NCBI GenBank assembly: GCA_012840225.1
Contig: DULU01000110.1
Location: forward strand, 1-44,767
DNA: 44,767 nt
Direction: 5' to 3'
Source: Bacillota bacterium
GTDB taxonomy: Bacteria > Bacillota > Limnochordia > DTU080
The notes below the pieces were generated by a model. It searched no databases, had not been told where the DNA came from, and worked only from the letters and a program-made list of their open reading frames with translations. Positions within the stretch are counted from its first letter, which is position 1, and every line of letters starts with the position of its first letter. Of the stretch, positions 22,717 to 31,229 are shown one piece after another. The position numbers were made by a program, and so were the translations under genes.

Positions 22717-23730
22717 TCATATAGCCGCACAACCACAAGATGCTCGCCTGACGAGCTTGCAGGGCAGTAAGATTTGCGCTTCCGACACCTCTCCTTTCAC
22801 CAACCGCAAAAGCAGGGAAACGGCTTCTTCTCCCAGCTTTTGAATGTCGTAGTCAACAACCGTGAGCGGCAGCCGGCTTTTTTTTGCGGCTTCGATACCA
22901 TCAAAGCCGATTACTTTCAGTTTTTCGGGTATGCTCACTCCTTCCCGGCAGAGATGGTTGACCACAATGGTGGCCACGTGGGAACGGTCGCATATAATGG
23001 CATCAATGGCCGCAGTTTGCACTTTGGACATGATATCGTTAAATATCTCATTAACGCTTTTGGTATATTTCATTATATATAGGCTGGCACCAGCCGGTCC
23101 GGCTGTCGTTGTGTTGAGGGCGTGTCGGCACCCCTCCAGTCGTCTGGTAAAGCTCGACAGTGGCCTATCGTATTGGATATACAGGAAACGGCGGCAGCCA
23201 TGCTCCTCGAGCAGGTGAGCTGCGGCCATGGCCATACCTCGCTCATTATCGGCAGAGACCGAACTGACTCCTCTGCCGCCATGTTGATTGACCAGTATGG
23301 CCGGAATTCCGGCAGCAACCACTTCCTGCACAGCACTGTCGGCGGTATCCAGACTTAAGAAGAAGATACCGTCCGGGTCTGTGTTAATCAGGTTTTGCCA
23401 GGCAAAGTCGCCAGGTATGGCCGGAGCATAAATGATGGAAGTGTTTCCGAGGTTTGCTGCCGCGCTCTGTATGCTGCGGGCAATCCTGGACAGTATCTCC
23501 GTATTTTCCAGCCGCTTAATCGCCGCATTGTAGGCAATGCCGATAGTCATCGATATGCCGCCGCCCGGCGCACCGATGGGATAACCCAACTCGGCTGCAA
23601 TGGTAAGAACCCGTCGCCGTGTTTCCTCATTGATCGCCCCTTTGCCGTTTAGCGATAAGGAAACAGTGGCTTTGGAAACACCGGCCCGCCTGGCAATGTC
23701 GTTCAGCGTAGGACGACGTGCTGCCAACAA
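22717..23730 (-). CDS. LacI-family transcriptional regulator
   Basis: 337 residues. The helix-turn-helix TLNDIARRAGVSKATVSLSL (8-27) and the hinge segment RRVLTIAAELGYPIG (~39-53) are classic. The periplasmic-binding-protein-like sensor follows: DPDGIFFLSLD (~117), GIPAILVNQHG (~141), SVSADNERGMAMAAAHLLEE (~157-176), and KVIGFDGIEAAKKSRLPLTV (~280-299). It would repress transport genes until a sugar binds. Start TTG 23730, with GGAGAG just upstream. It lies 57 bases before SBP4 and 60 behind an AraC gene. Confidence 0.93.
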   Translation of the reverse strand: MLAARRPTLNDIARRAGVSKATVSLSLNGKGAINEETRRRVLTIAAELGYPIGAPGGGISMTIGIAYNAAIKRLENTEILSRIARSIQSAAANLGNTSIIYAPAIPGDFAWQNLINTDPDGIFFLSLDTADSAVQEVVAAGIPAILVNQHGGRGVSSVSADNERGMAMAAAHLLEEHGCRRFLYIQYDRPLSSFTRRLEGCRHALNTTTAGPAGASLYIMKYTKSVNEIFNDIMSKVQTAAIDAIICDRSHVATIVVNHLCREGVSIPEKLKVIGFDGIEAAKKSRLPLTVVDYDIQKLGEEAVSLLLRLVKGEVSEAQILLPCKLVRRASCGCAAI

Positions 23731-23790
23731 TAATCTCTCCAGCCATTCTTTGGTGCGGAACCATATGTTAAGTTCATCAATAAATGGCGT

Positions 23791-24645
23791 TTACCTTCCG
23801 GTTAGTAAATTTTTATTTAACTGAGGGCTATAGTGCCCGGAGGACACTACCAGCCGGTACTTGGCGGGAGACAGTCCCAGCAGGCGCAGGAAGGCACGCT
23901 CCAGGCCGCGCCGGGTCTCGAAACCGGCAGCGCTGGCCACAGCGTCGATTTCCACCTGCCGGGCCAGCAGGGCACAGGCCTTCTGGATTTGCAGTTCCAG
24001 GCGGCATTGGCGAGGAGAATAGCCGATACACTGGCTGAAGATGCTTCTCAGCCGGCTGGCGCTGATATAAAAGCGGGCGGCTATCTCGTTCAGGTTTTCG
24101 TTGCTGTGCGAATGATGGTGCATATAGGAGAGAACCTGAATGATCAGGCGCAGGTTTTCATCTATGATCGGTGTTCCGGCGAGAAAATCATTTTGCGCGA
24201 TGCGGTCGAGAATGTCGGCGACAATGGTTTTAGCCAACGTATCGCTATTAAGTTGGGTGATCTGCCTAAACACCGGAGCTGAGAGTGAGGGCGGCGGAGC
24301 GAGGACCATAGGCTTCTCGGCCGCATGGATCTCCTTCAGAAAGCGGCGGGTAGCCGGGTGGGCGGCAACTTCCGGATGCACATATAAGGTAAAACGTTGA
24401 AAGCGGCCGCTCAGGGCTCTGGATGAGTGGGGGATGTGACCGGGATGGAGCACCAGCTGGCCAGGGGTCAGATAGAAGACGCTGCCGTTCATCGACACTT
24501 CCACCAGGCCGCGCTGCACGAAGAGCAGCTCAATCCCCTGATGACAATGCTCGTGGATGGTACCCGGCCTCGTGCTGCTGATCTCAAAGGCATACCCTAG
24601 GCGATTAAGCTGGGGTTTCAAAATGGCACTCGTATCGACAGCCAT
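23791..24645 (-). CDS. AraC-family transcriptional regulator
   Basis: 284 residues from ATG 24645, chosen over TTG 24663 because GGGAG stands nine bases before it. The N-terminal cupin-like domain has IHEHCHQGIELLFVQRGLVE and TPGQLVLHPGHIPHSS. The C-terminal region carries two helix-turn-helix motifs (NLNEIAARFYISASRLRSIF; IDAVASAAGFETRRGLERAF), ending RLLGLSPAKYRLVV. It lies between SBP5 and LacI on one strand and may control SBP5 or the GH63 module. Confidence 0.9.
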   Translation of the reverse strand: MAVDTSAILKPQLNRLGYAFEISSTRPGTIHEHCHQGIELLFVQRGLVEVSMNGSVFYLTPGQLVLHPGHIPHSSRALSGRFQRFTLYVHPEVAAHPATRRFLKEIHAAEKPMVLAPPPSLSAPVFRQITQLNSDTLAKTIVADILDRIAQNDFLAGTPIIDENLRLIIQVLSYMHHHSHSNENLNEIAARFYISASRLRSIFSQCIGYSPRQCRLELQIQKACALLARQVEIDAVASAAGFETRRGLERAFLRLLGLSPAKYRLVVSSGHYSPQLNKNLLTGR

Positions 24646-24678
24646 CTGACTGAGCGCTCCCAATATTTAATGCCAAAG

Positions 24679-24729
24679 ATGGAGCCGGTAACTGCTTCTT
24701 AGGACCTGGGAGGACAAAACCGGCTCCAT
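24679..24729 (-). terminator. Stem-loop behind SBP5
   Basis: Perfect 10-bp arms ATGGAGCCGG / CCGGCTCCAT enclose 31 bases between SBP5 and the AraC gene. The following T content on the minus strand is low (CTTTGGCATT), so it may protect the transcript end or slow polymerase rather than stop it fully. Confidence 0.5.
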
Positions 24730-24743
24730 GACATACACAACTA

Positions 24744-24785
24744 CACTTGGCACTTGGCGCTTGGCACTTGGCACTTGGCACTTCA
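24744..24785. repeat. Seven-base minisatellite CACTTGG
   Basis: Five full units (one with CGCTTGG) and a partial sixth, in the non-coding stretch just behind SBP5. Confidence 0.9.
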
Positions 24786-24810
24786 CAGTTGCTTCTTGTT
24801 TTATATTATA

Positions 24811-26088
24811 TTACTTTTTAGCCGCCAGCATTTCGTCAATGATGGCCTGCTTCTGTTGGTGAATTGTTTCCAGGTGATTGATGGCCGGAGTGGCACCCTT
24901 CCAGATCGGACTCATATCCACCCTCCTGGGATTGAGGTCGTTGGACAAGGGGTAGCTGGCCTCCGGCGGCTGTACGTAGGTAGCCTGCTCAAAGATAGCC
25001 CGGTAGTTTTTGTTTGTCGTGTCCGTCAGCACGGGATAGATCTGCTGAGCGCTGAGCAGTGCCGGGAAACCGCCCGTAGCTACAGCTAAAGCCTCGGCGT
25101 TCTCTTTGTTCGCCGTGAAGAACTTCACCCATTCCCAGGCTTCGTTGACATGTTTGGTAGCAGCCATGATGCTCGGCCCTGTCCCGCCGCCAATGGTGAT
25201 AGGTCCGGCCGGCCCACGGGGGAGCAGAGCCAAATCCCATTCAAACGAGGTATTCTTCAGGTAATTGCCGATGATAGTCAGGCCGTCCTGGATGTCGATG
25301 GCGGTGTTGCCGGTCCAGAAGTAATACCTTTGCTCATCGGCCGACGACATGGCCAGGTGCGGAGTGATACGCTCGGTGAAGATCCGTTCATAGGTCTGGA
25401 TGGCCGCCAGTACTTCTTTGCTGTTCCATAGGCTCTTGATCGGCTGCATCATATTGTCGTAGGCGTAAAACCAGCCGCCGAACTGCAACACGGCCAGGCG
25501 CCAACCGGCACCCCACGGGCGGTCGAAACCATAGAATTCGCCGCGGCCGTCCCCGTCGCGGTCGACGGTCAGTTTTTTACCGGCGGAGATCACCTGATCC
25601 CAATCCCACGCCGCTCCCATCTTATCCGGGGTGATTAAACCTGCCTGATCGAACAGATCCCTGTTGAAGTAGGTGATGAACATAGCGAGCTGCGAGGGCA
25701 TGGTGTAGATGGCATCGTTTATGGTCAGACCACGCAGCACTGCCGGGTTGTATAGCCTGGTGATGCCGTCCCGCTCCATTAGCGGTTTCAGATTGACGAG
25801 CTGCCCCGCCGGACCCAGGTGGGCAAAGTCGGGCAAGTCTATGACATCAGGCGGCACGCCGCCGGCGATCATGGTGGCCAACTGATCCTGGACACCGATA
25901 ATAATCTCCACTTTAATGCCGGGATGGGTCCTGTTGAACTCCTCAGCTTTCTTCTGCATATAGTCATGGTAGTTGGCTCCCGAATGCTGGTAGGCCATAT
26001 GCGTAATGGTGATCTCCGCCGCCAAAGCCCATGCCGAGAAGCCCAGCACAAACACTAATGCCACGGAAAGAACTATTGCTTTTCTCAT
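24811..26088 (-). CDS. Sugar ABC transporter substrate-binding protein (SBP5)
   Basis: 425 residues. Signal peptide 1-23 (IVLSVALVFVLGFSAWALA), no lipobox. Mature start AEITITHMAYQHSGANYHDY; KVEIIIGVQDQLATMIAGG (~55-73), PDVIDLPDFAHLGPAGQL, AIYTMPSQLAMFITYFNRDL and DGDGRGEFYGFDRPWGAGW follow. SBP6 matches along the whole length with few gaps, so the two are recent paralogues flanking the GH63-like gene. AAAGGAGG lies nine bases before the ATG. Likely ligand: the oligosaccharide that GH63 hydrolyses; inferred from position only. Confidence 0.92.
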   Translation of the reverse strand: MRKAIVLSVALVFVLGFSAWALAAEITITHMAYQHSGANYHDYMQKKAEEFNRTHPGIKVEIIIGVQDQLATMIAGGVPPDVIDLPDFAHLGPAGQLVNLKPLMERDGITRLYNPAVLRGLTINDAIYTMPSQLAMFITYFNRDLFDQAGLITPDKMGAAWDWDQVISAGKKLTVDRDGDGRGEFYGFDRPWGAGWRLAVLQFGGWFYAYDNMMQPIKSLWNSKEVLAAIQTYERIFTERITPHLAMSSADEQRYYFWTGNTAIDIQDGLTIIGNYLKNTSFEWDLALLPRGPAGPITIGGGTGPSIMAATKHVNEAWEWVKFFTANKENAEALAVATGGFPALLSAQQIYPVLTDTTNKNYRAIFEQATYVQPPEASYPLSNDLNPRRVDMSPIWKGATPAINHLETIHQQKQAIIDEMLAAKK

Positions 26089-26159
26089 TCAGGTTACGCC
26101 TCCTTTTACGCTATGCTGTTATTTGCTGCTCGATTTACCCGCAGTTAATCAGGTCTCCT

Positions 26160-26172
26160 GCGACCAAATCGC
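26160..26172. promoter_or_regulatory. GCGA-N5-TCGC palindrome upstream of SBP5
   Basis: GCGACCAAATCGC within TCCTGCGACCAAATCGCTTT, almost identical to the copy at 29141-29160. No good -10 box follows it on the minus strand. Confidence 0.5.
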
Positions 26173-26221
26173 TTTACTTGTGAGAGGCGTGTCTGAAGCG
26201 TGTGTGATGGTTTGGGTGCCG

Positions 26222-29068
26222 TTAACAATACGCTTTTACCAAAAGTGTCTTCCCTCGCGCCTCTGCCGGCAGTTGCACTTCCAGCGTTCCGGGATAACGC
26301 TCCAGGTAGGGTGTGGGAACATCATCGATGGTGACCTGATAGGAGGAAGCCGCAGGTTTCAGGGTGACGATGGCCACCGGCTTGTGTCTTGGCTGACCGT
26401 ATATGGAGAGCCGCGCCTTTAGCCGGCTGTAATCGGCAGCGACCGTGCATGTTTCGATGCGCAGGTTGTGCCCGCCGGTGAGGCGTCCGGGTCGGTGGTA
26501 GGCGGAGTACCAGCAGAGAACAGGGGTAGACAGCCCGCTGAAATGATGCCAACCGCCTCCCCGCCCCGTCTTGACGTTGATATGCTCAAAGCAGGCGTAG
26601 GCCTCCCCCACTTCTCTCTGCCAGGTGGCCAGAGCGGTGGCGGCTATCCTGGCCGCCTCATCACCCCTGCCGCAATCCAGGAAAGCTTTCCAGATAAACC
26701 ACTGATGCGGAAACCAGACACTACCATTCCAATAACCGTCGTCACGATAATATGGTGCCCGGCGGTCGACAGTGGAGATGCCGTAGGGTGTCCAAAGCCC
26801 TTCTGCACTCATGATGTGCTCGACCAGGCGTTTTTCCTGTTCCGCAGTGCAGATGTCTGCAATGAGAGGAGTCACTCCGTCGAGGCCCATGTTGAAGTTG
26901 ACGCCGCTCTCATGCCGCAAAATGGAGCATGGCCGGCCTGCTGCATCATGGCATACATAACTGTAGTAACCGCTCTCCTCATCCCAGGACCACTTTTGCA
27001 AGGCGGCTGTAAACTGTTCGATGTCTTCCTCATATTCGCCGCCGTCCAGACCCAGGGCGGCCGCTAGGGTGTGCAGCATCTTGGCTGTGCGTATGGCATG
27101 GGCCGTATTGACTGCGGGGGCAACCCGCCCTGTCAGGCGGGCGGCATGCACATGAGCCTGAGGTGGATAATCATCCCAGCCGCCGCTGTTATAAAAGTAA
27201 TCCCAGGTTCTGAGCAGATGGGATTTCAGGTTGTTGGTGGTCGAGCTGCCGTAGCGCCCGACCAGAAAGCGATGGTATTGCTGCAGCCTGGGGTAATAAT
27301 ATGCCGCCAACTCCCCGGATCCGGTGCGGTTCCAGAGTTCCCAGAAGAGGTAGAACTGGGTGGGGAGAGGAGTGCCGTGATGAATGAAAGCCGCTCCGGA
27401 CTCGCCCGGCGGTGTGAGATAAGCATTGAGAATGTCCAAAGCCCGCTCTGGATCCAGCTCGCACAGACCTAAGCCGATAAACCCGGCATCCCAGGTATAG
27501 AGGGTTTCGTAAAAACGGCCGGGGGTGTAGTGCTTAATGTAACGGCCCCGGGTGCGCACCGGATATATAGCATTGGTCAGGGTGGTGGCAGCCATCCTCT
27601 CCTGGCTGAAGAGATAGGCCTCACCGGCCGGATTGCTCCTCAGGTCGACCTTCCGGGATCGGGCCTTCTCATTGATAAGGCGCAACCGCTGCCGGGCGGG
27701 AAAGTGGTCCGGGGTGGGAGCATGGCTTAGAGCTGGGGCAAATTCGGCTAGCCGCCGGCGTACCTCATCCGGCTCGCCCGTGCAGAGCAGGCCGTAGACT
27801 GTGCTGGTGGTCCCTGGAGCCAGAATGATGGGGCGCAGGCAGATGTTGGTGAAGTGTCCGAAGCCATTGCCGCGGAAGGTGGGGTTGAGCTGGTGCAATG
27901 CGCCTATGCACATCCGGTGCGCCCAGGGTTCCAGGGAGTCGTCGTATATATGGCGCACTTCAAAAGGCTGGTTTTCCCAGGCGATACCATAGACGGCATC
28001 GACATGCTCGTAGCGGAGAATTAGAGAATGAGGAGCCGGACCGGGTAGGAACTCCGGTACAGGATTCCAGTTTACATGCGGAAAAGCCAAATCCTTGCCG
28101 ACCGCCTGAGACAGCAGGGCCATCCCGTCCAGCATAATTTCGGCGCCGCCTGCCGAGGTGAGCCGCAGGTCGTATGTCCCCCGCTTCACCTCGCCGATAG
28201 CCACCACCAACGTCACCGGCTCCTCACCAGTCTGCGTCACTGTCTTCTCGCCGGCCAACGTCGCCGCCACCGGTCCCGTCACTTCCCCGGCCACCCCGGC
28301 GCCGCTGCCGAAGTGGACTTCCCTCTCCAGGTCCAGGAGACCGCTCAGATACATCTTCAGGGTTTGCCCGGGAGCCATAAGATAGCGGAAGACCAGAACA
28401 GCGTCCTTTATATCGGCCGGCACCGCCAGGCGATAGGCGACCCAGTCGCCCCTGCCCGCTCCGAACCCTCGCCCCAGGGCCGTACCGCCGACAAAATGAT
28501 GCAGGCGCATTTCGCCACGCAGGTGGCCATCGTAGACCAAGTCCGCCCGGTGGTCGGGTTTGCTGAAATGAATGTCCACATAATCGAGAGCATCGATCCA
28601 CAAGGCCCCCTCCGGCAGAACGACCCGGCAGGGTTTTAATATCTCCGTCGCCTGAGGACGAAGCGGTGGGAAGTTGAGGGAGGCGGCATATTGCAGCGCC
28701 AGCGGCTGGGTCAACCAGGTGTTGTTGACGAGATGAGCACAGATCAGGACGCTCTCTTCATCCAGGCGGCAGTAGTCGACATCGCAATAGAGCCGATCCT
28801 TCCAAATCAATTCATGGCGGAAACGGTAATATGAGAGATCCGGCGCAGCTTCCCAGGGATAGACGCCGATATCTCGCTTGGCCACAGGCACCACGGCCGT
28901 CCGGCGATATTGCCCCGCAAAACAGCTGAAATCAAAGCGTATTCCCGCCGCCATGTCCGGCACATGGGAAATGCCCAGATAACTCAGGGAATATGGCCCC
29001 CAGGAGGATAAGCGCAGATCATGGGAGTTCCGCAATGCGGCAAGGCTATCGGCCCAGCGTGTCACCAT
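26222..29068 (-). CDS. GH63-like alpha/alpha-barrel glycoside hydrolase
   Basis: 948 residues with no signal peptide, so cytoplasmic. Residues 1-~440 are beta-rich. Residues ~480-870 form an alpha/alpha toroid of the GH63/MGH1 kind: TWDAGF (525-530) with the Asp in the place of the general acid, GWDDYPPQ (630-637), YWNGSVWFPHQW (779-790), and CFEHINVKTG (826-835) with Glu828 as likely base. A small beta domain closes the protein. GH63 enzymes are inverting alpha-glucosidases; bacterial members act on varied alpha-glycosides. It lies between two paralogous binding proteins and downstream of a promoter with the GCGA/TCGC palindrome. The substrate is unknown. Confidence 0.8.
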   Translation of the reverse strand: MVTRWADSLAALRNSHDLRLSSWGPYSLSYLGISHVPDMAAGIRFDFSCFAGQYRRTAVVPVAKRDIGVYPWEAAPDLSYYRFRHELIWKDRLYCDVDYCRLDEESVLICAHLVNNTWLTQPLALQYAASLNFPPLRPQATEILKPCRVVLPEGALWIDALDYVDIHFSKPDHRADLVYDGHLRGEMRLHHFVGGTALGRGFGAGRGDWVAYRLAVPADIKDAVLVFRYLMAPGQTLKMYLSGLLDLEREVHFGSGAGVAGEVTGPVAATLAGEKTVTQTGEEPVTLVVAIGEVKRGTYDLRLTSAGGAEIMLDGMALLSQAVGKDLAFPHVNWNPVPEFLPGPAPHSLILRYEHVDAVYGIAWENQPFEVRHIYDDSLEPWAHRMCIGALHQLNPTFRGNGFGHFTNICLRPIILAPGTTSTVYGLLCTGEPDEVRRRLAEFAPALSHAPTPDHFPARQRLRLINEKARSRKVDLRSNPAGEAYLFSQERMAATTLTNAIYPVRTRGRYIKHYTPGRFYETLYTWDAGFIGLGLCELDPERALDILNAYLTPPGESGAAFIHHGTPLPTQFYLFWELWNRTGSGELAAYYYPRLQQYHRFLVGRYGSSTTNNLKSHLLRTWDYFYNSGGWDDYPPQAHVHAARLTGRVAPAVNTAHAIRTAKMLHTLAAALGLDGGEYEEDIEQFTAALQKWSWDEESGYYSYVCHDAAGRPCSILRHESGVNFNMGLDGVTPLIADICTAEQEKRLVEHIMSAEGLWTPYGISTVDRRAPYYRDDGYWNGSVWFPHQWFIWKAFLDCGRGDEAARIAATALATWQREVGEAYACFEHINVKTGRGGGWHHFSGLSTPVLCWYSAYHRPGRLTGGHNLRIETCTVAADYSRLKARLSIYGQPRHKPVAIVTLKPAASSYQVTIDDVPTPYLERYPGTLEVQLPAEARGKTLLVKAYC

Positions 29069-29134
29069 TTCCGCCTCTTTCCGTTAACGATTTAGATATG
29101 GTCTCCACGCCGGGCCTTATTGGTTGCCTTTATG

Positions 29135-29157
29135 ATAATATCCTGCGACAAAATCGC
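29135..29157 (-). promoter_or_regulatory. GCGA-N5-TCGC operator and -10 box before the GH63-like gene
   Basis: The palindrome GCGACAAAATCGC (29145-29157) is followed on the minus strand, four bases on, by TATTAT (29135-29140). The site therefore lies in the promoter spacer, as in the SBP6 promoter. Confidence 0.55.
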
Positions 29158-29177
29158 TTTGCTGTCTATTTTTTAAA

Positions 29178-30449
29178 TCAGTTGCCGGCCGCCAGCATTT
29201 CGTCGATTATAGCCTGCATCTGGCGGTGGATCTCCTCCAGGTGATTGACAGCCGGGGTGAGTCCTTGCCATACCGGGTTCATATTCACCATTCTGGGGTT
29301 TAGGGAGCTCGGCAAGGGATAACCGGCCTCAGGCGGTTGCATATAATTCGACTGCTCAAAGATGGCCCGGTAGTTTTTGTTCTCTATACCGGTCAACACG
29401 GGATAGACATGCTGGGCGCTGACCATAGCGGGGAAACCGCCGGTAGCCCGGGCAAGTTCCTCGGCATTTTCCCTCACCGCCGTATGGAACTTCACCCATT
29501 CCCAAGCCGCTTCGATATTTTTAGAACTGGCAAAGATGCTCGGTCCTACGCAAGAGCTCAAGGCGATCGGCCCGGCCGGGCCGCGAGGTTGCAAAGCCAT
29601 ATCCCAGTCGGCCGGCATGTCTTTAAAATAGTTACCGATGGCTGTCAGCTGATCCTGGATGTCGATGGCCGTCCGCCCGGTCCAGAAATAGAATTTCTGT
29701 TCCTCAGTTCTGGGCAGTGCCAGATGAGGAGTGATGCGCTCCCTGAAAACCCGCTCATACGTCTGAATGGCGGTCACCACTTCTCTGCTGTTCCAAAGAC
29801 TCCTCACTGGTTGCATCTTTTCGTTGAAGGCATAAAACCAGGTGCCGTGCTGCACCGTGATCAGCCGCCAACCGGCTCCTCCGGCGCGGTCGAAGCCATA
29901 TACATCGGGTTGGTTGTCGCCATCTTGGTCGATGGTCATTTTTTTGCCGGCCGCGATCAAGTAGTCCCAATCCCATGCCGGACCCAGCTTATCGGGAGTA
30001 ATCAATCCCGCCTGCTCGAAAAGCTCTCTGTTGAAGTAGGTCAGGAACATGTTGAGCTGCGACGGCATGGTGTAAATGGCATTGTTGATGGTTACCAGCC
30101 GCAAAACTGCCTGGTTGTAATTTTCAAGGAGCTTGTCGCGTTCCAGCAGCGGTTTCAGATCAAGCAACTGTCCCGCCGGTCCCAGATAACCAAAGTCGGG
30201 CAGGTCGAAAACATCAGGCGGCACCCCGCCGGCCATCATGGTCGCCAACTGATCCTGCACGCCGATAATGATTTCCACTTTGATGCCCGGGTGAGTTTTG
30301 TTGAACTCCTCAGCCTTTTTCTGCAGGTAGTCATGATAATAGGTACCCGAATGCTGATAGGCTAAATGCGTGATGATCACTTCAGCAGCAGAAACATTTA
30401 CCGATAACAGCAGTATCGTTACAGTTATTAATACCAAAACTTTTCTCAT
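29178..30449 (-). CDS. Sugar ABC transporter substrate-binding protein (SBP6), paralogue of SBP5
   Basis: 423 residues from ATG 30449, chosen over the ATG 15 bases upstream because GGGGGA lies seven bases before it and because SBP5 also begins M-R-K. Signal peptide with VLVLITVTILLLSVNVSA, no lipobox. Mature part AEVIITHLAYQHSGTYYHDY; KVEIIIGVQDQLATMMAGG and PDVFDLPDFGYLGPAGQLL match SBP5 nearly residue for residue; both end AIIDEMLAA. It is the first gene before the GH63-like gene on the minus strand, so the order SBP6-GH63-SBP5 suggests duplication of the binding protein around the hydrolase. Confidence 0.92.
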   Translation of the reverse strand: MRKVLVLITVTILLLSVNVSAAEVIITHLAYQHSGTYYHDYLQKKAEEFNKTHPGIKVEIIIGVQDQLATMMAGGVPPDVFDLPDFGYLGPAGQLLDLKPLLERDKLLENYNQAVLRLVTINNAIYTMPSQLNMFLTYFNRELFEQAGLITPDKLGPAWDWDYLIAAGKKMTIDQDGDNQPDVYGFDRAGGAGWRLITVQHGTWFYAFNEKMQPVRSLWNSREVVTAIQTYERVFRERITPHLALPRTEEQKFYFWTGRTAIDIQDQLTAIGNYFKDMPADWDMALQPRGPAGPIALSSCVGPSIFASSKNIEAAWEWVKFHTAVRENAEELARATGGFPAMVSAQHVYPVLTGIENKNYRAIFEQSNYMQPPEAGYPLPSSLNPRMVNMNPVWQGLTPAVNHLEEIHRQMQAIIDEMLAAGN

Positions 30450-30483
30450 TCGGCATTCCCCCATCTTTGTATTAGTGATGATG

Positions 30484-30507
30484 ATTATAGAAGCGATGGT
30501 TTATCGC
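30484..30507 (-). promoter_or_regulatory. SBP6 promoter with GCGAT-N5-ATCGC palindrome
   Basis: The palindrome GCGATGGTTTATCGC (30493-30507) precedes TATAAT (30484-30489, minus strand) by three bases. The -35 region has no TTGACA, which fits an activator or a controlled promoter. The spacing of the half-sites is two bases larger than at 26160 and 29145. Confidence 0.55.
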
Positions 30508-30618
30508 CTCACTTTACGTAAGTATTATCTAAAATGATCAGCTCTTCCTTCCAAGCGAACTGCCCTAATTATTTGGCACCAAGCCGGCACATAATAAAAA
30601 AATGGGAGGAGGAACGGC

Positions 30619-31113
30619 TTGATTATCGGGAATATGAATGGAGTGGAAGAGAAAAATGATCAGGATATAGTGATCACCGGCGCCATCATCGGTATATTGG
30701 CTGATGTGGTGAAACTTGGCGTCAATTATATCATGTACCTCGCCGGATTCACCAAAGTCGTCTTCTGGCAGCTGGTGGCCACCCGCTTCCTCGCCAAACA
30801 ATATCTTTTCAACCCGGCGGCTTATTTCGTCGGTGCCGTAGCGGATATCACCATCACCGCTTCCTTGGGCATCCTTTTTTATATTTTCATCCGCCTGATG
30901 GGCAAAAGGCACCTGTGGATCAAAGCGATCGGCTTCGCCATGTTCATCTGGACGGTATTATTCGGCACCTTGCTCGACCAATCCATTGCGGAGAAACTCC
31001 CCCAAACCGCATCGGCGGTGATCGTCACCATCGTTGCCCATTTCTGCTATGGTTTGGGGCTGTGGTTTTTCACTTGGCGGTTCCTGCGCAAAACACCGGT
31101 CGACCTTCCGTAA
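30619..31113 (+). CDS. Small four-helix membrane protein, paralogous to the one at 32768
   Basis: 164 residues. Four hydrophobic segments are visible: ~18-44 (ITGAIIGILADVVKLGVNYI), ~69-92 (AAYFVGAVADITITASLGIL), ~101-119 (IKAIGFAMFIWTVLFGTLL) and ~131-153. No catalytic motif is recognised. Pattern and spacing match the 149-residue protein at 32768 (GxxxGxxxxxVK...FxAD...GxGIGAV), so both belong to one uncharacterised family. The start is TTG, with GGGAGGAGG six bases before it. It is the first gene of a plus-strand stretch leading to the PurL-like gene. Confidence 0.75.
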   Translation: MIIGNMNGVEEKNDQDIVITGAIIGILADVVKLGVNYIMYLAGFTKVVFWQLVATRFLAKQYLFNPAAYFVGAVADITITASLGILFYIFIRLMGKRHLWIKAIGFAMFIWTVLFGTLLDQSIAEKLPQTASAVIVTIVAHFCYGLGLWFFTWRFLRKTPVDLP

Positions 31114-31159
31114 AGACGGGGTTTGTAAGCTGTTACCGATTTTTTCACCTCACCCCCGC

Positions 31160-31190
31160 TGACAGCTTCACCAATAAATGGTATATAATA
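31160..31190 (+). promoter_or_regulatory. Candidate promoter of the PurL-like gene
   Basis: CTGACA, 19-bp spacer, TATAAT, 40 bases before the ATG. The spacer is longer than ideal. Confidence 0.45.
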
Positions 31191-31229
31191 ACGGTGCCTG
31201 GGCAGGGTTCATTTGAGGAGGCTTGTTTT

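Noticed and set aside
30915-31229. Extended N-terminus of the PurL-like protein
   Set aside because: It overlaps the membrane-protein gene in another frame; a clear GAGGAGG site serves the ATG at 31230.
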